Assembly: GCA_009617715.1 (NCBI GenBank)
Contig: VTFK01000125.1
Location: 372,001-436,000, forward strand
Source: Plectrocnemia conspersa
Taxonomy: Eukaryota > Arthropoda > Insecta > Trichoptera > Polycentropodidae
Reading direction: 5' to 3'
Length of the DNA: 64,000 nucleotides
Part shown: one piece after another, positions 12,000-21,984 of the stretch
Layout of the letters: each line of letters opens with the position of its first letter
How positions within the stretch are numbered: the stretch's first letter is position 1
Notes under the pieces: model-generated
Told to the model about the DNA's origin: nothing
Databases searched by the model: none
The model's input: only the letters and a program-made list of their open reading frames with translations
Position numbers and translations under genes: made by a program

Positions 12000-12455
12000 T
12001 TACTTATTACGTATGGTATCTGAAAAGTTAGCAGTACAATGAATGGCCAAATACAAACGACTTATATATAAATATAATATATTATATCTTTAATTTGAAT
12101 TTAACAAAAAATAACTAAATATAATGTATCATAATCTATAGTCTCAATTTAGTTTCACATTGTAGTACTATAGCTATTTAGTTTAATACGATCATGTCTG
12201 CGTCTGGTCAAAATAACCGTTCAAAACGTCTCTAACTACCTCAGAATAAATGTATTAACCCCATGGTGCAATACGATTCAATGAAATATTTTAGTATTAA
12301 ATTAATCATAAAGCACTAATAGATTATTTATAGCAAAGTAAATTAATTATGTACAATGGGATGGCCACAGTTTAAAAAAAAATATAATAATTAAATTTTC
12401 AATATCATAAATCACATCTGTATTGTATACATGCAGTGTGTCACATACAGTGTCG
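12000..12455. other. No gene recognised
   Basis: AT-rich sequence between a TIR element and hAT transposase debris. Nothing was recognised. Confidence 0.4.
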
Positions 12456-12459
12456 ATAG

Positions 12460-12740
12460 AGAATAATACTTGGATGACTGTTGATACAATGGTTTTACAG
12501 CATGAGCTTTGGAAAACCAGAAAGATGCAAAATTGCCATTGAGTGCGATATTTAAGATTCTTTCAAGGACTTCCCGTCTACCAGTTTAATTGGAAACAAA
12601 TATGAATAACTGCTGAGCGTTGATAAAGAAAGAATCCATTTCCTTCGTACAAGGAGCAGTGTGAACACCAGCTAGCTTTAATGACAGCGTCGTGCAAGCC
12701 ATGTATTTTCCTACATATTTTTGAACTTCATCATGAGGAA
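12460..12740 (-). pseudogene. hAT transposase fragment, ZMYM1-like
   Basis: The minus strand reads MACTTLSLKLAGVHTAPC, then FFINAQQLFIFVSN, a stop, and TGRREVLERILNIALNG followed by AHAVKPLYQ. This pattern (H-x-LNL-x-GVH, then an LYxFFS-like block, RW-VLK and RxDAVKAL) is the central part of hAT transposases related to ZMYM1/DUF4371 proteins. An in-frame stop and the missing ends show it is a relic. Confidence 0.65.
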
Positions 12741-12889
12741 CTTAAATATTTGGCGATGTAGCTTATTCAAATTTTTTCTTTGCTTTTGAAACAAGTTTGG
12801 GGCAGTTGATGGTCTTTTCGGTGACCCATGTTTTCCTTACTGGCGCGACCCAAACATTTTACCAACAACTCATTATGATCATCTCTTCG

Positions 12890-12988
12890 TCGGTCGTTAA
12901 TTCTATACATCATCAATTTAAAAAATAAATTGAGTACAAAAACAGCTGTACGAAAACTAAATATCGATCGTTTGAAGGTACCGTGAGG
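12890..12988. repeat. Direct repeat, left copy, next to hAT MITE
   Basis: About 100 bases, including TTCTATACATCAT, AATTGAGTACAAAAACAGCT and TTTGAAGGTACCGTGAG, are repeated at 13241-13342 in the same orientation. The hAT MITE at 12989 starts directly at the end of this copy. The right copy continues into unrelated sequence. Confidence 0.8.
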
Positions 12989-13235
12989 CAGTGGCGTAGC
13001 TAAGGTATGTGCCACCCAGGGCGATCCTTAAAATTGCCCCCCTATACATTTTTGCAGGGTCATAAAATCAGCATTTCTTAAAATAATAAATTGGTTATTA
13101 TTAAGCTCTTGTTATTCGTGGATTTATACATGTTTTAGTCCATTCAGGATTAAGAACCACACTAGACGATCCAATCGCGAATATGCCGCTCCCAAGCAAG
13201 TGCCGCCCGGGGCGGCCCGCCCCTTCCGCCCCAAA
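12989..13235 (+). mobile_element. hAT MITE, 3' end missing
   Basis: Starts CAGTGGCGTAGCTAAGGTAT and follows the body of the MITE at 39435-39694: a CGATCCTTAAAATTGCCCCC block, CATAAAATCAGCATTTCTTA, then GTGCCGCCCGGGG. The expected terminal TAGCTACGCCACTG is absent. The sequence instead runs into the right copy of the flanking direct repeat. Confidence 0.8.
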
Positions 13236-13240
13236 ACTTG

Positions 13241-13342
13241 ACGATCGTCGTATATTCTATACATCATAACTTTTAAAAATAAATTGAGTACAAAAACAGC
13301 TGTACGAATACTAAATATCGATTGTTTGAAGGTACCGTGAGT
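13241..13342. repeat. Direct repeat, right copy
   Basis: Matches 12890-12988 at most positions through TTTGAAGGTACCGTGAG, then diverges. With the left copy it brackets the truncated MITE. Confidence 0.8.
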
Positions 13343-13539
13343 TTTGAAAAAATAAAATAAAAATATAATTAAATGCTGGAGACACAAAGGTAACAAAGTT
13401 GTGACGCTTATAACGATCTGGTTTCTGAGAGTGACGCCGATAAAATAACTATTACATATATATTTATTAATTTTTTGTATATTTAAAATTTGTTATCTAA
13501 TTGACGACACGCGTAGATCAAGGTTTTAGGTTAGACGGT

Positions 13540-13640
13540 TTCCATAAATTATGTAACATGTTTAGGGGGACGGAGTTCAGCGGAACTGTGGCAATGTGAA
13601 ACAAAGAGGAGTTTGGCAGAGTCTGAAGGTGTTAAAAGGC
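13540..13640 (+). repeat. Insect dispersed-repeat fragment (TTCCATAAATTATGT type)
   Basis: Begins TTCCATAAATTATGTAACAT and continues TTTAGGGGGACGG, matching the minus-strand reading of 9905-10030. Right boundary not resolved. Confidence 0.5.
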
Positions 13641-13692
13641 TTTTTTTTTAAATATATGTATAAAAAAACTTTCACGCATTTTTACCTGCATT

Positions 13693-14295
13693 TATTATTT
13701 TAGCAAATTTGCGATTTTTAATTCTTATATTATATTATTTAACGGGAAATTAATGGTCGAAAATAATTTGCTTTAGACTCTTGTCAATAATCATACCCGA
13801 GTGACAGAAGCTGTCATTCATCGACTACCTTATTTACAGCGATGATTGTGAAATACTCGTTGCCCTACTGTTTAGAAAATGAATATTGAATATTCTTCTT
13901 TTACATCCAAGGATCTACTTCTCCAAAATTCTGCGATTCTGTAGATGTGTACAAAAAGATTTTGAAACGATCTATTATCCTATTCCTTTTATTGCTTTCA
14001 GTTATTGAAAAAGTACATCTTATTTATGACGCTATAGGCAGCTACAGGAATGTTTGTTTTCAGTTTTTAAGTGATTGTGATAAGATGTATTTAAGCTTTG
14101 TCCATGGATAACTAGTGACCAGACATCCACATCAAAAATTTTGACCTCATTTGTTCTCTTTTGTCCATCTTGAACAAAAATTTCCATAATATTTTTTTAG
14201 CTTTGCAGCAATTTATTCTCTTTGAGCAAAAAATTCTGAGATTGACTTTTTATTTTTAGTGTCCTTTGATATTTTCAAAATCTGGTCACCTTAGG
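13693..14295. repeat. Copy 2 of the ~0.5-0.6 kb duplicated repeat
   Basis: Aligns with 10430-10920 with indels. It ends in a MITE-like piece from GTGACCAGAC (about 14116) to TCTGGTCAC (about 14289). Confidence 0.6.
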
Positions 14296-15177
14296 ATGGT
14301 CCAGATCAAAAGATGATTTTCGCACAAATCTAAAGGTGCTTTCCAATAGTGTGAAGGAGCCCCAAACTTGTCACTCATGATGGCCAGTATCACTCCTCTT
14401 CTGCCGTTGCAGTCCATTTAGAATATGGTGTAATGATGATAGAATAATTTTGCATCTTGGACAGATTCACTGAGCCATGTTTTGGTGAAGTAGGTTATGG
14501 CGTTTTTGTGCATAGACTGGATGAAAAATTGATAGTTTTTAGTTGAGTCCCCCAATATATAGTAGTAAATTGTAAGGGGCTCGCTAATTTGGCTCCCAAA
14601 CATTAGTACCCTCTGCTTAGGAAGGTGCAATACGTTACCAAGATTAACATCGGTTAAGCGCTGTTCCAGAAGGCCATATGTCGAGTCATTTGCATAATTG
14701 TTGGATACTGAGAAAACCATTCAGAAAAATCTTTTTTTTTTTTTATTAAATGTTTTTATTTCGATATAAAATAGTGGTACAATAAATTACAATATTTAAA
14801 ATACAAATATTAGTGACTAGTTTTATATCTATTTCCTAATTTTACAAATATGAATTAAAATTAATATATTACGGGATTTTATCTTATAGAATGGTGTTTA
14901 TGTTCACTTAAAGTTTAACAAGAATATATATATATATATAAAAGGATTATAAAGTAGCTAATGTTTAATAGAGTAGAAAAAAAGCATTCAAAACTATCTT
15001 GGAAAAAAACGCTTGGATAAAACTGTTCATCAAGTTAAAGCTACTCGTTCGATAATTCTACAAATAAAACAAAACATTTCGTTACGAATAGCGACAGATG
15101 CTCCTTGGTTTGCCCACAACTAGACTTAATATCGGGGCTTATAAATATACATTAATTGACTAATTAATACTCTACTC
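14296..15177. other. No gene recognised
   Basis: The minus-strand open frame at 14418-14720 (100 residues) has no domain I can name and no splice signals that make it an exon. A poly(T) run follows at about 14728-14745, then AT-rich sequence. Confidence 0.4.
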
Positions 15178-15180
15178 TAA

Positions 15181-15739
15181 GGCCGGTTTTACACGTGCCA
15201 GATGAATTCACCCGGCACCGGGCCGGCGCCGTGTAGTGGTGATGGTGTTGTATGGGCTAGTACCTACCATTTCAGACGTGCCGGACGAATCCATCCGGCG
15301 CCGGCCCGACGCTGGCTGCCGGGTTGTCGCCGGCCGCGCTCACTACAACTGTCCGGCGCCGGGTACCGAGTTAAGTGTGGTGGGGGTAAAACTCAAACAT
15401 GAACCGGATCGTTGACAGTAATTGTGATACCTTGTAATAAAATTAATAAATATATTCCCCGTGCTTAGGCAATAGCGGAAGAAATAGACCTCGAAATTTT
15501 AATTATATTAATATAATCTCTTTTAATTATCTTGGTAGAATACATACAGAAGTAAAATCCTAACGCGAAATGCGTGAGAGGACTTATGTGAAGCCGTTAA
15601 TCCTAAATGACTGGCATAAGTTGACGGGGTATAGGTCGGGTTGGGAAGAAACCGACCAGAGACCGGCCACGTGTGAAAGCTTTGTAAACGGCGCCGGCCC
15701 GGTGCCGGGTGAATCCATCCGGCACGTGTGAAACCGGTC
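15181..15739. mobile_element. PIF/Harbinger-like non-autonomous element, GC-rich ends
   Basis: The ends GGCCGGTTTTACACGTGCC and (other strand) GACCGGTTTCACACGTGCC form a long inverted repeat that continues through CACCCGGCACCGGGCCGGCG, about 50 bp per arm. It is flanked by 3-bp TAA duplications (15178-15180 and 15740-15742), as expected for PIF/Harbinger. The GC-rich ends contrast with an AT-rich core. No transposase was recognised. A second internal GGCGCCGGC-rich patch at 15270-15365 resembles the ends again. Confidence 0.75.
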
Positions 15740-15759
15740 TAATGCTATGTTTGGTACTT

Positions 15760-15871
15760 GTTTATTAGTGAAAAATATTTTTTAAACATGTCATTTCAGT
15801 AAATTATATGCAAATCCATTTTCACCAGTAAATATATGTTGTTTACCAGTGAAAATATAATTCATCTAGTA
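15760..15871. repeat. GTGAAAATATAA repeat, left part, split by hAT insertion
   Basis: Words such as TTTACCAGTGAAAATATAA and ATGCAAATCCATTTTCACCAG match the tandem pair at 48555-49010. The continuation resumes after the hAT element at 17466-17600. Confidence 0.65.
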
Positions 15872-17465
15872 CAGTGATTCCCAAACTCTTTTGGCCTACG
15901 GATCCCTTTTAATACTCAAAACTTGCCCACGGACCCTGGGTGAAAAACTACATAAATGCATAATAGAAAAATTACAAATTTAACTTTGATGTCTTGAATG
16001 GTAGATGGTGACGTAAAAATAAAATATAAATAAAACATTTTGTTGAAGAAGTATTTATTAAAATTATAACTTTTGTTTTAAAATAAAAAAAAAAATTAAA
16101 TTACTTCGATGAACCTGATAAGAGGTTATGAGTGTATTTATGTCCTGCTCAATGTTTGTGAGTAGCAACCTCAAATTCCCACGAGTACTAATTTCTAGTC
16201 GGTTTCTTTTTTTGTGATGAGGCTCATAATGGCACTGAATCCACGTTCTACCAAATAGGAAGACGGAAAAGCAATCAACAGGATCTGTACAATAACCCAT
16301 AATGCCTGTTATAAAATTGGGATCTGTTTTTGTAACCAGAACGTTGTCGTATCCTTGTTTAAACATTGGTTTCAGCTCCTAATTTGTGGACAATTCAATA
16401 AGTTGCTCCTGTATTAGTATGTATTCACCTGTATTTGTACTCTGAGTTAGACTACTTGCAAAAGGGTTCAACACCCAGTCGGGAATATCCATGTGAGGAA
16501 TGTCTTCAAATCTTTGGTCCGAATGAAGCGACGTTAAATGTTGACAATAAGCAAACAAATCTTCATCTCTATTTTGCAATTTTGAAAGATTGGAAACTGA
16601 GAATATTCTTCTCTTCCCTAGTTTTGTTTGTACAGCAAAAGTTGTGCAACAAACCCAGATATTACACTTTTAGTCTTGAATAAATTTAATGTGTCATCTT
16701 GTAGTTTCAAATTAGTCTCGTTAAATCTGGCAAATAAATCAGTCATATAAGCGATGTCATTTTTTGAGATATTTAAATTGTGACGCAAATCATTGTCTTT
16801 ACTCTCCAGGAATTCTAACACTGAATCAAAGAGCGAATAGAAGCGATCCAAACATGCACTTTTAGATAATCAACGTACTTCTGTGCTAAACGATTATAGT
16901 CATAAGTCATCATCATTTTTCAAACAAAGTTGAGCAAATAATCTCTCATTTAAGGCATTCCTTTTGATTTTATTAACTGCTCTAATGACATAATGTAGTG
17001 ATTCATGCAAAGGTTCACTAAGGTTTTTTGTGACCAAATGATGTCGATGAATGACACAATGTACCGTTAATACATTCGGTATAGCTTGTTTTAAGTATGC
17101 CAGAAAGCCTCGGTGACATCTTACCATTGCCTGAGCACCGTTAGTAGCAACGGAGATGATATTAGTCAAGGGTATAGCTTTTACATCGAAAAATCTTTTT
17201 AATGCAGTAAATAACGTTTCACCTTTCCTATCAGTTTCCAAACATTTAGCAAATAACAATTATTGTGTATTTTTTTTATTCATTGTTATTTATTTTAACT
17301 TCCATATTAATAAAAAGGTGTCACAATTTTTTTATTTTATATTAAACCTTGCGCAGACCCCCTGACGTTGTTCAGGGACTCCCATATCAATTTTAATTTT
17401 CCACGGACCCCCTGAATGATCCCGGGACCCCTGGGGGTCCATAGGGACCACTTTGTAAACCACTG
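15872..17465 (-). mobile_element. hAT element (ZBED5/SCAND3-like), 1.6 kb, with target duplication
   Basis: Ends CAGTGATTCCCAAACT and (other strand) CAGTGGTTTACAAAGTGG are hAT-type terminal inverted repeats. Perfect 8-bp duplications ATCTAGTA flank it at 15864-15871 and 17466-17473. Inside, minus-strand frames cover the middle and C-terminal part of a transposase (separate entry). The N-terminal BED zinc finger and start are missing, so it is a 5'-deleted, non-autonomous copy. Confidence 0.92.
16064..17259 (-). pseudogene. hAT transposase, ZBED5-like, broken
   Basis: Four consecutive minus-strand frames make up one decayed transposase. The first (17259-16900) has ECLETDRKGETLF-type sequence, IPLTNIISVATNGAQAMV with a catalytic-region Asp replaced by Asn, and VHCVIHRHHLVTKNLSE. 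The next (16851-16618) starts DRFYSLFDSVLEFLE. The third (16579-16379) has AYCQHLTSLHSDQRFEDI. The last (16366-16064) carries the dimerisation region near KKRNRLEISTRGNLRLLL. Stops and frameshifts lie between them. Homologues are hAT-derived ZBED5 and SCAND3 proteins. In an intact copy the protein would cut and paste the element. Confidence 0.88.
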
Positions 17466-17600
17466 ATCTAGTAGATGCTAAATTATATGATTTCACCTAA
17501 TAATTTAAACTAGCAGATGCTTTTCCATATGTAGTAATATATACATTTACATATTACTACGTGTGGAAAATAAGCAGAAGAAGTACAGATGTTGCATCTC
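17466..17600. repeat. GTGAAAATATAA repeat, right part
   Basis: Continues the repeat interrupted at 15871. Words TATATGATTTCACC and CATATGTAGTAATAT are the reverse complement of those at 48580-48620. Confidence 0.6.
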
Positions 17601-17713
17601 ACATATTGCACCATAGTTTTTGCACTTGGGTATTAAACTATGTTTTAAAAATATAATACCTAGCTATCATTACCGATATTAATATGGACTTCTGATATAA
17701 GAAGACTGATTAA

Positions 17714-18190
17714 AAGTATATTAAAACCAAATTTTGGTCGATAGGAGGGCGCAAAAACAATTATCACTTCTCAGAAGTAAAAAATTCACGTTAAAAGCAA
17801 TAAAATCATTTCGGCACTGTCAAACGCTTGTTACCGAGTGTTCCCACTGTGATGACGCCGACACGATTTCATTGCTTTTGACGTGGATTTTTGACTTCTC
17901 AGTAGGGATAATTGTATTTTGCGCTCTCCTATTGGTCAATATTCGTTTAGATGTTCTTTATTCGATTTTCACTTATTATAAGAAGTCTAAATATGAACGC
18001 TGGATAACCAAGCGTTTCCACTGTGACTGCAACGGAACGATTTTGTTGCTTTTGACATGAATTTTAAACACTATCTAAAATTTGGCCAGAAAAATGCATG
18101 TCATTTAATGAAATACTATGAATCTTAGTGAAATAAAAATATTAAAAAAAGAGCACTGACTGGCCATCTTTGGCCTCCCCCCTTGGAAAA
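17714..18190. repeat. Dispersed repeat (CACGATTTTATTGCTTTTGACG family), inverted pair
   Basis: Holds an inverted partial unit (about 17714-17830) and a forward unit (about 17830-17960) with TTCCCACTGTGATGACGCCG, ATTGCTTTTGACGTGGATTT and GCGCTCTCCTATTGGTCAA. A third partial unit and a tail follow with GGCCAGAAAAATGCATGTCA. The same order, including the tail, is found at 46277-46690. Other copies are at 21850, 44110, 44275 and 48427. The open frame 17734-18060 is an accident of this repeat. Confidence 0.75.
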
Positions 18191-18199
18191 ATCTGAAAT

Positions 18200-18828
18200 G
18201 ACGTCCATGAAATAAAGTAGATGAAAATAAATTTAATTTTGATCTACAGAGTGAAAACAACTAATAAAATAATTTTAACATAAGAGTAGATTGGGGACGT
18301 GCTATTCGGGTGATTGTAGTTGGGGGACTAGAAAATACTCATACAATACGAACGTACAGCAACGTAAAATTAGCATTTTTTTACTAATTTATATGAATTT
18401 TTAGACAATTTAGTTTCTTTGTAAATGTTTTTTTAAACTAGAAATGAAATAAAGTATAATAAACTAATTTTCTGAATTTCATTTTGATTATATGGCAAAT
18501 TGTTTCATTATATGTATTTTCGCATATGTGTGCACGTGCGGCGGTGGCAGTGATAAAACAGACTTGAACTGTATTTTTTTGTTAATGCGTTTTTTTGCAA
18601 GCCGTTTGGACTTGAGTTCCGATGTATATCCAAGTATTGGCCGCTCGGTTTTTTTTAATGCAGTTTCTTTGTTAACTTTTAATATGTGGGTTAATTAAGG
18701 GTTGGCTGCGGTTTGTAAAAAATATAACTTTCTCTACGTTTATTTTAAGTCTACGTTTTATAAAATTGTTATTCAAGTTATGTAAAGATATTTATAACTT
18801 AATTGCAATTGGTTTAATACTGTAAGAA
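18200..18828. other. No gene recognised
   Basis: AT-rich. A small frame at 18492-18698 has no domain. Nothing else is seen before the Harbinger composite. Confidence 0.4.
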
Positions 18829-19089
18829 CTAGGCCCTCCGCACACGGAGCAACTATTTGGTGACCACGCCTGTGTACGGGAGTGTGTGCGCACACGAGTC
18901 GACTAACGCCCTCCGCACACGGAGCAACTGTTTTGCAACTCGAGTTGCAAATTGGTTGCATACTAGTCACACACACAACCAGTTTGCAATCAAATTAAAA
19001 CCTCACACCGCACAGGAGCGCAACTGATTCTGGATTATTCGGAGCAAAGTTCTCTATAAGTTTGTAGTCATAAATCTGTTTTTCGCAAA

Positions 19090-19355
19090 ATGTCAAGTAG
19101 TAGTTCAGATGAAGAAGACTTAATTGACTATTAGAGCATTAGAGCAGGGAATATTCGTGTCATCCCTATATACAGAGAAATTCAAGTCAAATCTGTTTGT
19201 AGCAGCAGTACAAAAGTTTATAGCATTCTATAGAATGTCCAAAGATACTTACCTGGAATTGTTGAGGATGCTTACTCCTTCCATAAAGAAGATGGACACA
19301 AATATGAGGAAATGAGTGACTGCAGAAGAAAGAATATTATTGACTGTGAGGTAAA
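19090..19355 (+). pseudogene. Harbinger transposase N-terminal fragment, forward copy
   Basis: An ATG at 19090 starts MSSSSSDEEDLID. After a stop and shift comes FYRMSKDTYLELLRMLTPSI, then KKMDTNMRK and VTAEERILLTV. This is the start of Harbinger nuclease domains (FRMS..TF..LL..L.P.I..KDT..R..I..EERL..TLR). The catalytic core is absent and the coding piece leads into an AT-rich segment, so it cannot make active protein. Confidence 0.8.
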
Positions 19356-20029
19356 ATTTTTATTATTTTGATCCAAATACAAAACTCTAAAAAATAAGTA
19401 AACATTACATTTTGAACTATTATATATATGTATCTTATAATAGTTTTTATATTATATATTGGTGAAATTGAGGCACTGCCGAAAACGTTATTTTGAAACG
19501 TAAACGACAATCTACGAATTGACCGCTTCACTCATTTCTTGAACTTTTTGTGAAGACACGTGCAACCATGCAACGCAACTGTTTTGTGACTAGGAAAAGA
19601 TCGCATGCAACCAGTTGCTGAATGATTTGAAATCGATTTGGTTTTAGTCGCTCGTGTACGGACACACACTCCCGTACACAGGTGTGGTCACCAAATAGTT
19701 GCATGCGCAACTGGTTTGCAACTCGAGTTGCAAAACAGTTGCTCCGTGTGCGGAGGGCCTAAAACCAAACCGATTTCAAATCAGTCAACAACTGTTTGCA
19801 TGCGATCTTTTTCCTAGTCACAAAACAGTTGCGTTGCATGGTTGCACGTGTCTTCACAAAAAGTTCAAGAAATGAGTGAAGCGGTCAATTCGTAAATTGT
19901 CGTTTACGCTTTAAAATAACGTTTTCGGCAGTGCCTCAATTTCACCAATATATAATATATTATAGAAACTATTATAATATACATATATAGTTAAAAATGT
20001 AATGTTTACTTCTTTTATTGGAGTTTTGT

Positions 20030-20281
20030 AATTTTGTATTTGGATCAAAATAATAAAAATCTTCTTTATAGAAAGAGTAAGCATTCTCAACAATTCCAGG
20101 TAAGAATCTTTGGACATTCTATAGAATATTATAAACTTTTTGTCTGTTTGATTCAGTTGTTCTGCTGCTACAAACAGATTTGACTTGATATTTCTCTGTA
20201 TATAGGGATGACACCAATATTCCCTGCTCTAATGCTCTAATAGCCAATTAAGTCTTCTTCATCTGAACTACTAATTGACAT
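20030..20281 (-). pseudogene. Harbinger transposase N-terminal fragment, inverted copy
   Basis: Mirror of the forward copy. ATG at 20281 (minus) starts MSISSSDEEDLIG, and further on FYRMSKDSYLELLRMLTLSI. This copy keeps a few codons lost from the forward copy (around 20140-20165) and lacks its KKMDTNMRK block, so the two broke independently. Confidence 0.75.
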
Positions 20282-20543
20282 TTTGCGAAAAACAGCTTTG
20301 TGACTACAAACTTATAGAGCTTTGCTCCGAATAATCCAGAATAAGTTGCGCTCGTGTGCGGTGTGAGATTTTAATTTGATTGCTAACTGGTTGTGTGTGT
20401 GACTAGTATGCAACGAATTTGCAACTCGAGTTGCAAAACAGTTGCTCCGTGTGCAGAGGGCCCTAGTTATAATGACTGTTTCGTTAGTGTACGTCGATAA
20501 GTCAGAATTTTTTAAAATGGGAATGGCATTAGCATATATGTAG

Positions 20544-20589
20544 AATGAATTCTCGATACCACATAAGAATGTGGTATCGAGAATTCATT
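20544..20589. repeat. Perfect 21-bp hairpin
   Basis: Arms 20544-20564 and 20569-20589 are exact reverse complements (left arm starts AATGAATTCTCGATACCACA) with a 4-base loop. No gene or terminator context explains it. Confidence 0.9.
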
Positions 20590-20747
20590 ATTTAGCGAAA
20601 CAATATAGCTTCGACCATTCGAATATTTCAACACCTTCGATACAGAATCGAATTCATAATATCAGGGTAGTTTTTTTGATTATGGTGGTTAATACAACAA
20701 TTATCAATAACATTTTATTATTGGATTGAACAATTTCTTTAATTTCT

Positions 20748-20797
20748 GATGGTATACCTTATTCTACAATCGCATTTGTGGAATAAGGTATACCATC
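20748..20797. repeat. Perfect 17-bp hairpin
   Basis: Arms GATGGTATACCTTATTC (20748-20764) and its exact reverse complement (20781-20797), with a 16-base loop. Confidence 0.9.
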
Positions 20798-21144
20798 CAT
20801 TTAAATTTTTCAGTTCTTGCAGATCAATTTCAGTTTTAAAACTATAGAATGATTGATTTTCATTTGTTACTTTATATGCATGTTTACAGTTATTTTTTCC
20901 TAATAAACAAAAATTAATGCTATAAAACGTTAAAGCGTTAAGTTATAAAAAATATCTCTCTATCAATAATTTATATGTGCTAGTATTTATTATATTAATA
21001 TTATAAAAAGTGAACTTTTTGTGATGTAAGTATTGACTGTTGATATTGTATTTATGTTTTTTGTTATTGTTTTCGCACCTGGGCTCCTCTTTGGTTACTG
21101 CCAGCTTTGGGTGTAATTTAATATCTCGTATACATACTTATATA

Positions 21145-21258
21145 AACCATGTTATATAAGTATTTATGTGTCACAATTCATAATTATATAATACAAATCA
21201 TTTGAATTGTATTATATAAATATGAATTGTGACACATACATTCTTATATAACATGGTT
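21145..21258. repeat. Long near-perfect hairpin, ~52-bp arms
   Basis: The left arm begins AACCATGTTATATAAGTATT and the right arm ends in its complement. Only a few mismatches occur over about 52 bases per arm, with a central loop of about 10 bases. It could be a small fold-back element. No target duplication was fixed. Confidence 0.85.
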
Positions 21259-21310
21259 GACATAACACGGTTTTAGTAAAAAAAAAAAAAGATTAGATAT
21301 AAAACACATA

Positions 21311-21336
21311 CATACATACATACATACTAATTGTTA
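21311..21336. repeat. (CATA)n microsatellite
   Basis: About six tandem copies of CATA. Confidence 0.85.
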
Positions 21337-21584
21337 GAAAATTTAAAATCACCGTTTTTTATGTTACAAATTGAAAGCTAAAATGTGAACAGAGTAATAA
21401 AACTGGCTGACTCAAAATAATTACATATCAGTAACCCAAGTAGAATTAAAAATCAAAATATTATAGCCACTGATCCTAATGTGTCTATAGATAATATTTC
21501 TATAGCCAGTTCCAGTATTTCTAAATTTGTTGCTTACCAACGTAAAATAAAATCTTCAAATCTTCCTGTAATCCGTATCTGCAA

Positions 21585-21800
21585 CCAATAATTCATTTAG
21601 TAATTTGGAAGGATATAACGACTGGAAACGTATAAACCCAAATATTGTTGGCCAGGAAAATTTACTGAAAAATATAAAAAAAAATCACTAAGTGAACTAT
21701 TTGAGAAGGGTCTTGTAAAAAGTAGTTTACTTGATGATGCTATGCAAAAATAACTATACAACGAAGTAAAATATGACATATTTTAAATATTATCTTGAAA
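21585..21800 (+). pseudogene. hAT-like (ZMYM1/TTF-type) transposase fragment
   Basis: Pieces in neighbouring frames read GYNDWKRINPNIVGQEN, LLKNIKK, then a VKSSLLDDAMQK-like block and HILNIILKCI. This resembles the zinc-finger/TTF region of ZMYM1-type hAT transposases (G..DWK....I..HE.S..H). A second diverged copy is at 49485-49700 and supports the reading. Frames are broken. Confidence 0.55.
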
Positions 21801-21849
21801 TGTATTTTATTTTGTGCATAAAATTTGCAAATTGTTATAGAAGTAATCG

Positions 21850-21975
21850 CATTATGTTCCCATTGTAAAGGCGCCAATACGATTTTATTGCTTTTGACGT
21901 GAATTTTTGACTTCTGAGAAGTGATAAATGTTTTTGCGCCCTCCTATTCGTCAAAATTTGGTTTAGATATGCTTT
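21850..21975 (+). repeat. Copy of the CACGATTTTATTGCTTTTGACG repeat family
   Basis: Contains TTCCCATTGTAAAGGCGCC, ATTTTATTGCTTTTGACGTG, GACTTCTGAGAAGTGATAA and GCGCCCTCCTATTCGTCAAA, in the same order as the copies at 17.8, 44.3, 46.3 and 48.4 kb. Confidence 0.75.
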
Positions 21976-21984
21976 TTATCTTTT

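Larger units (their letters stand above)
18832..20462. mobile_element. Composite PIF/Harbinger palindrome with CTA target duplication
   Basis: Both outer ends carry the terminus GGCCCTCCGCACACGGAGCA. The unit is flanked by CTA at 18829-18831 and 20463-20465, the 3-bp duplication typical of PIF/Harbinger. It contains a partial terminus (18832-18905), a forward copy (about 18906-19760) and an inverted copy (about 19761-20462), so arms of roughly 0.7 kb face each other tail to tail. Internal termini survive at about 18906 and 19737-19760. Both copies hold the N-terminal half of a Harbinger transposase. Shared subterminal words are GCAACTCGAGTTGCAAA and GGTGTGGTCACCAAATAG. Confidence 0.85.

Noticed and set aside
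14418..14720. 100-residue minus-strand frame
   Set aside because: No recognisable domain, isolated in AT-rich sequence, no neighbouring exons.
17734..18060. 108-residue frame with a hydrophobic middle
   Set aside because: It is a reading of the dispersed CACGATTTTATTGC repeat, and other copies of that repeat do not keep the frame.
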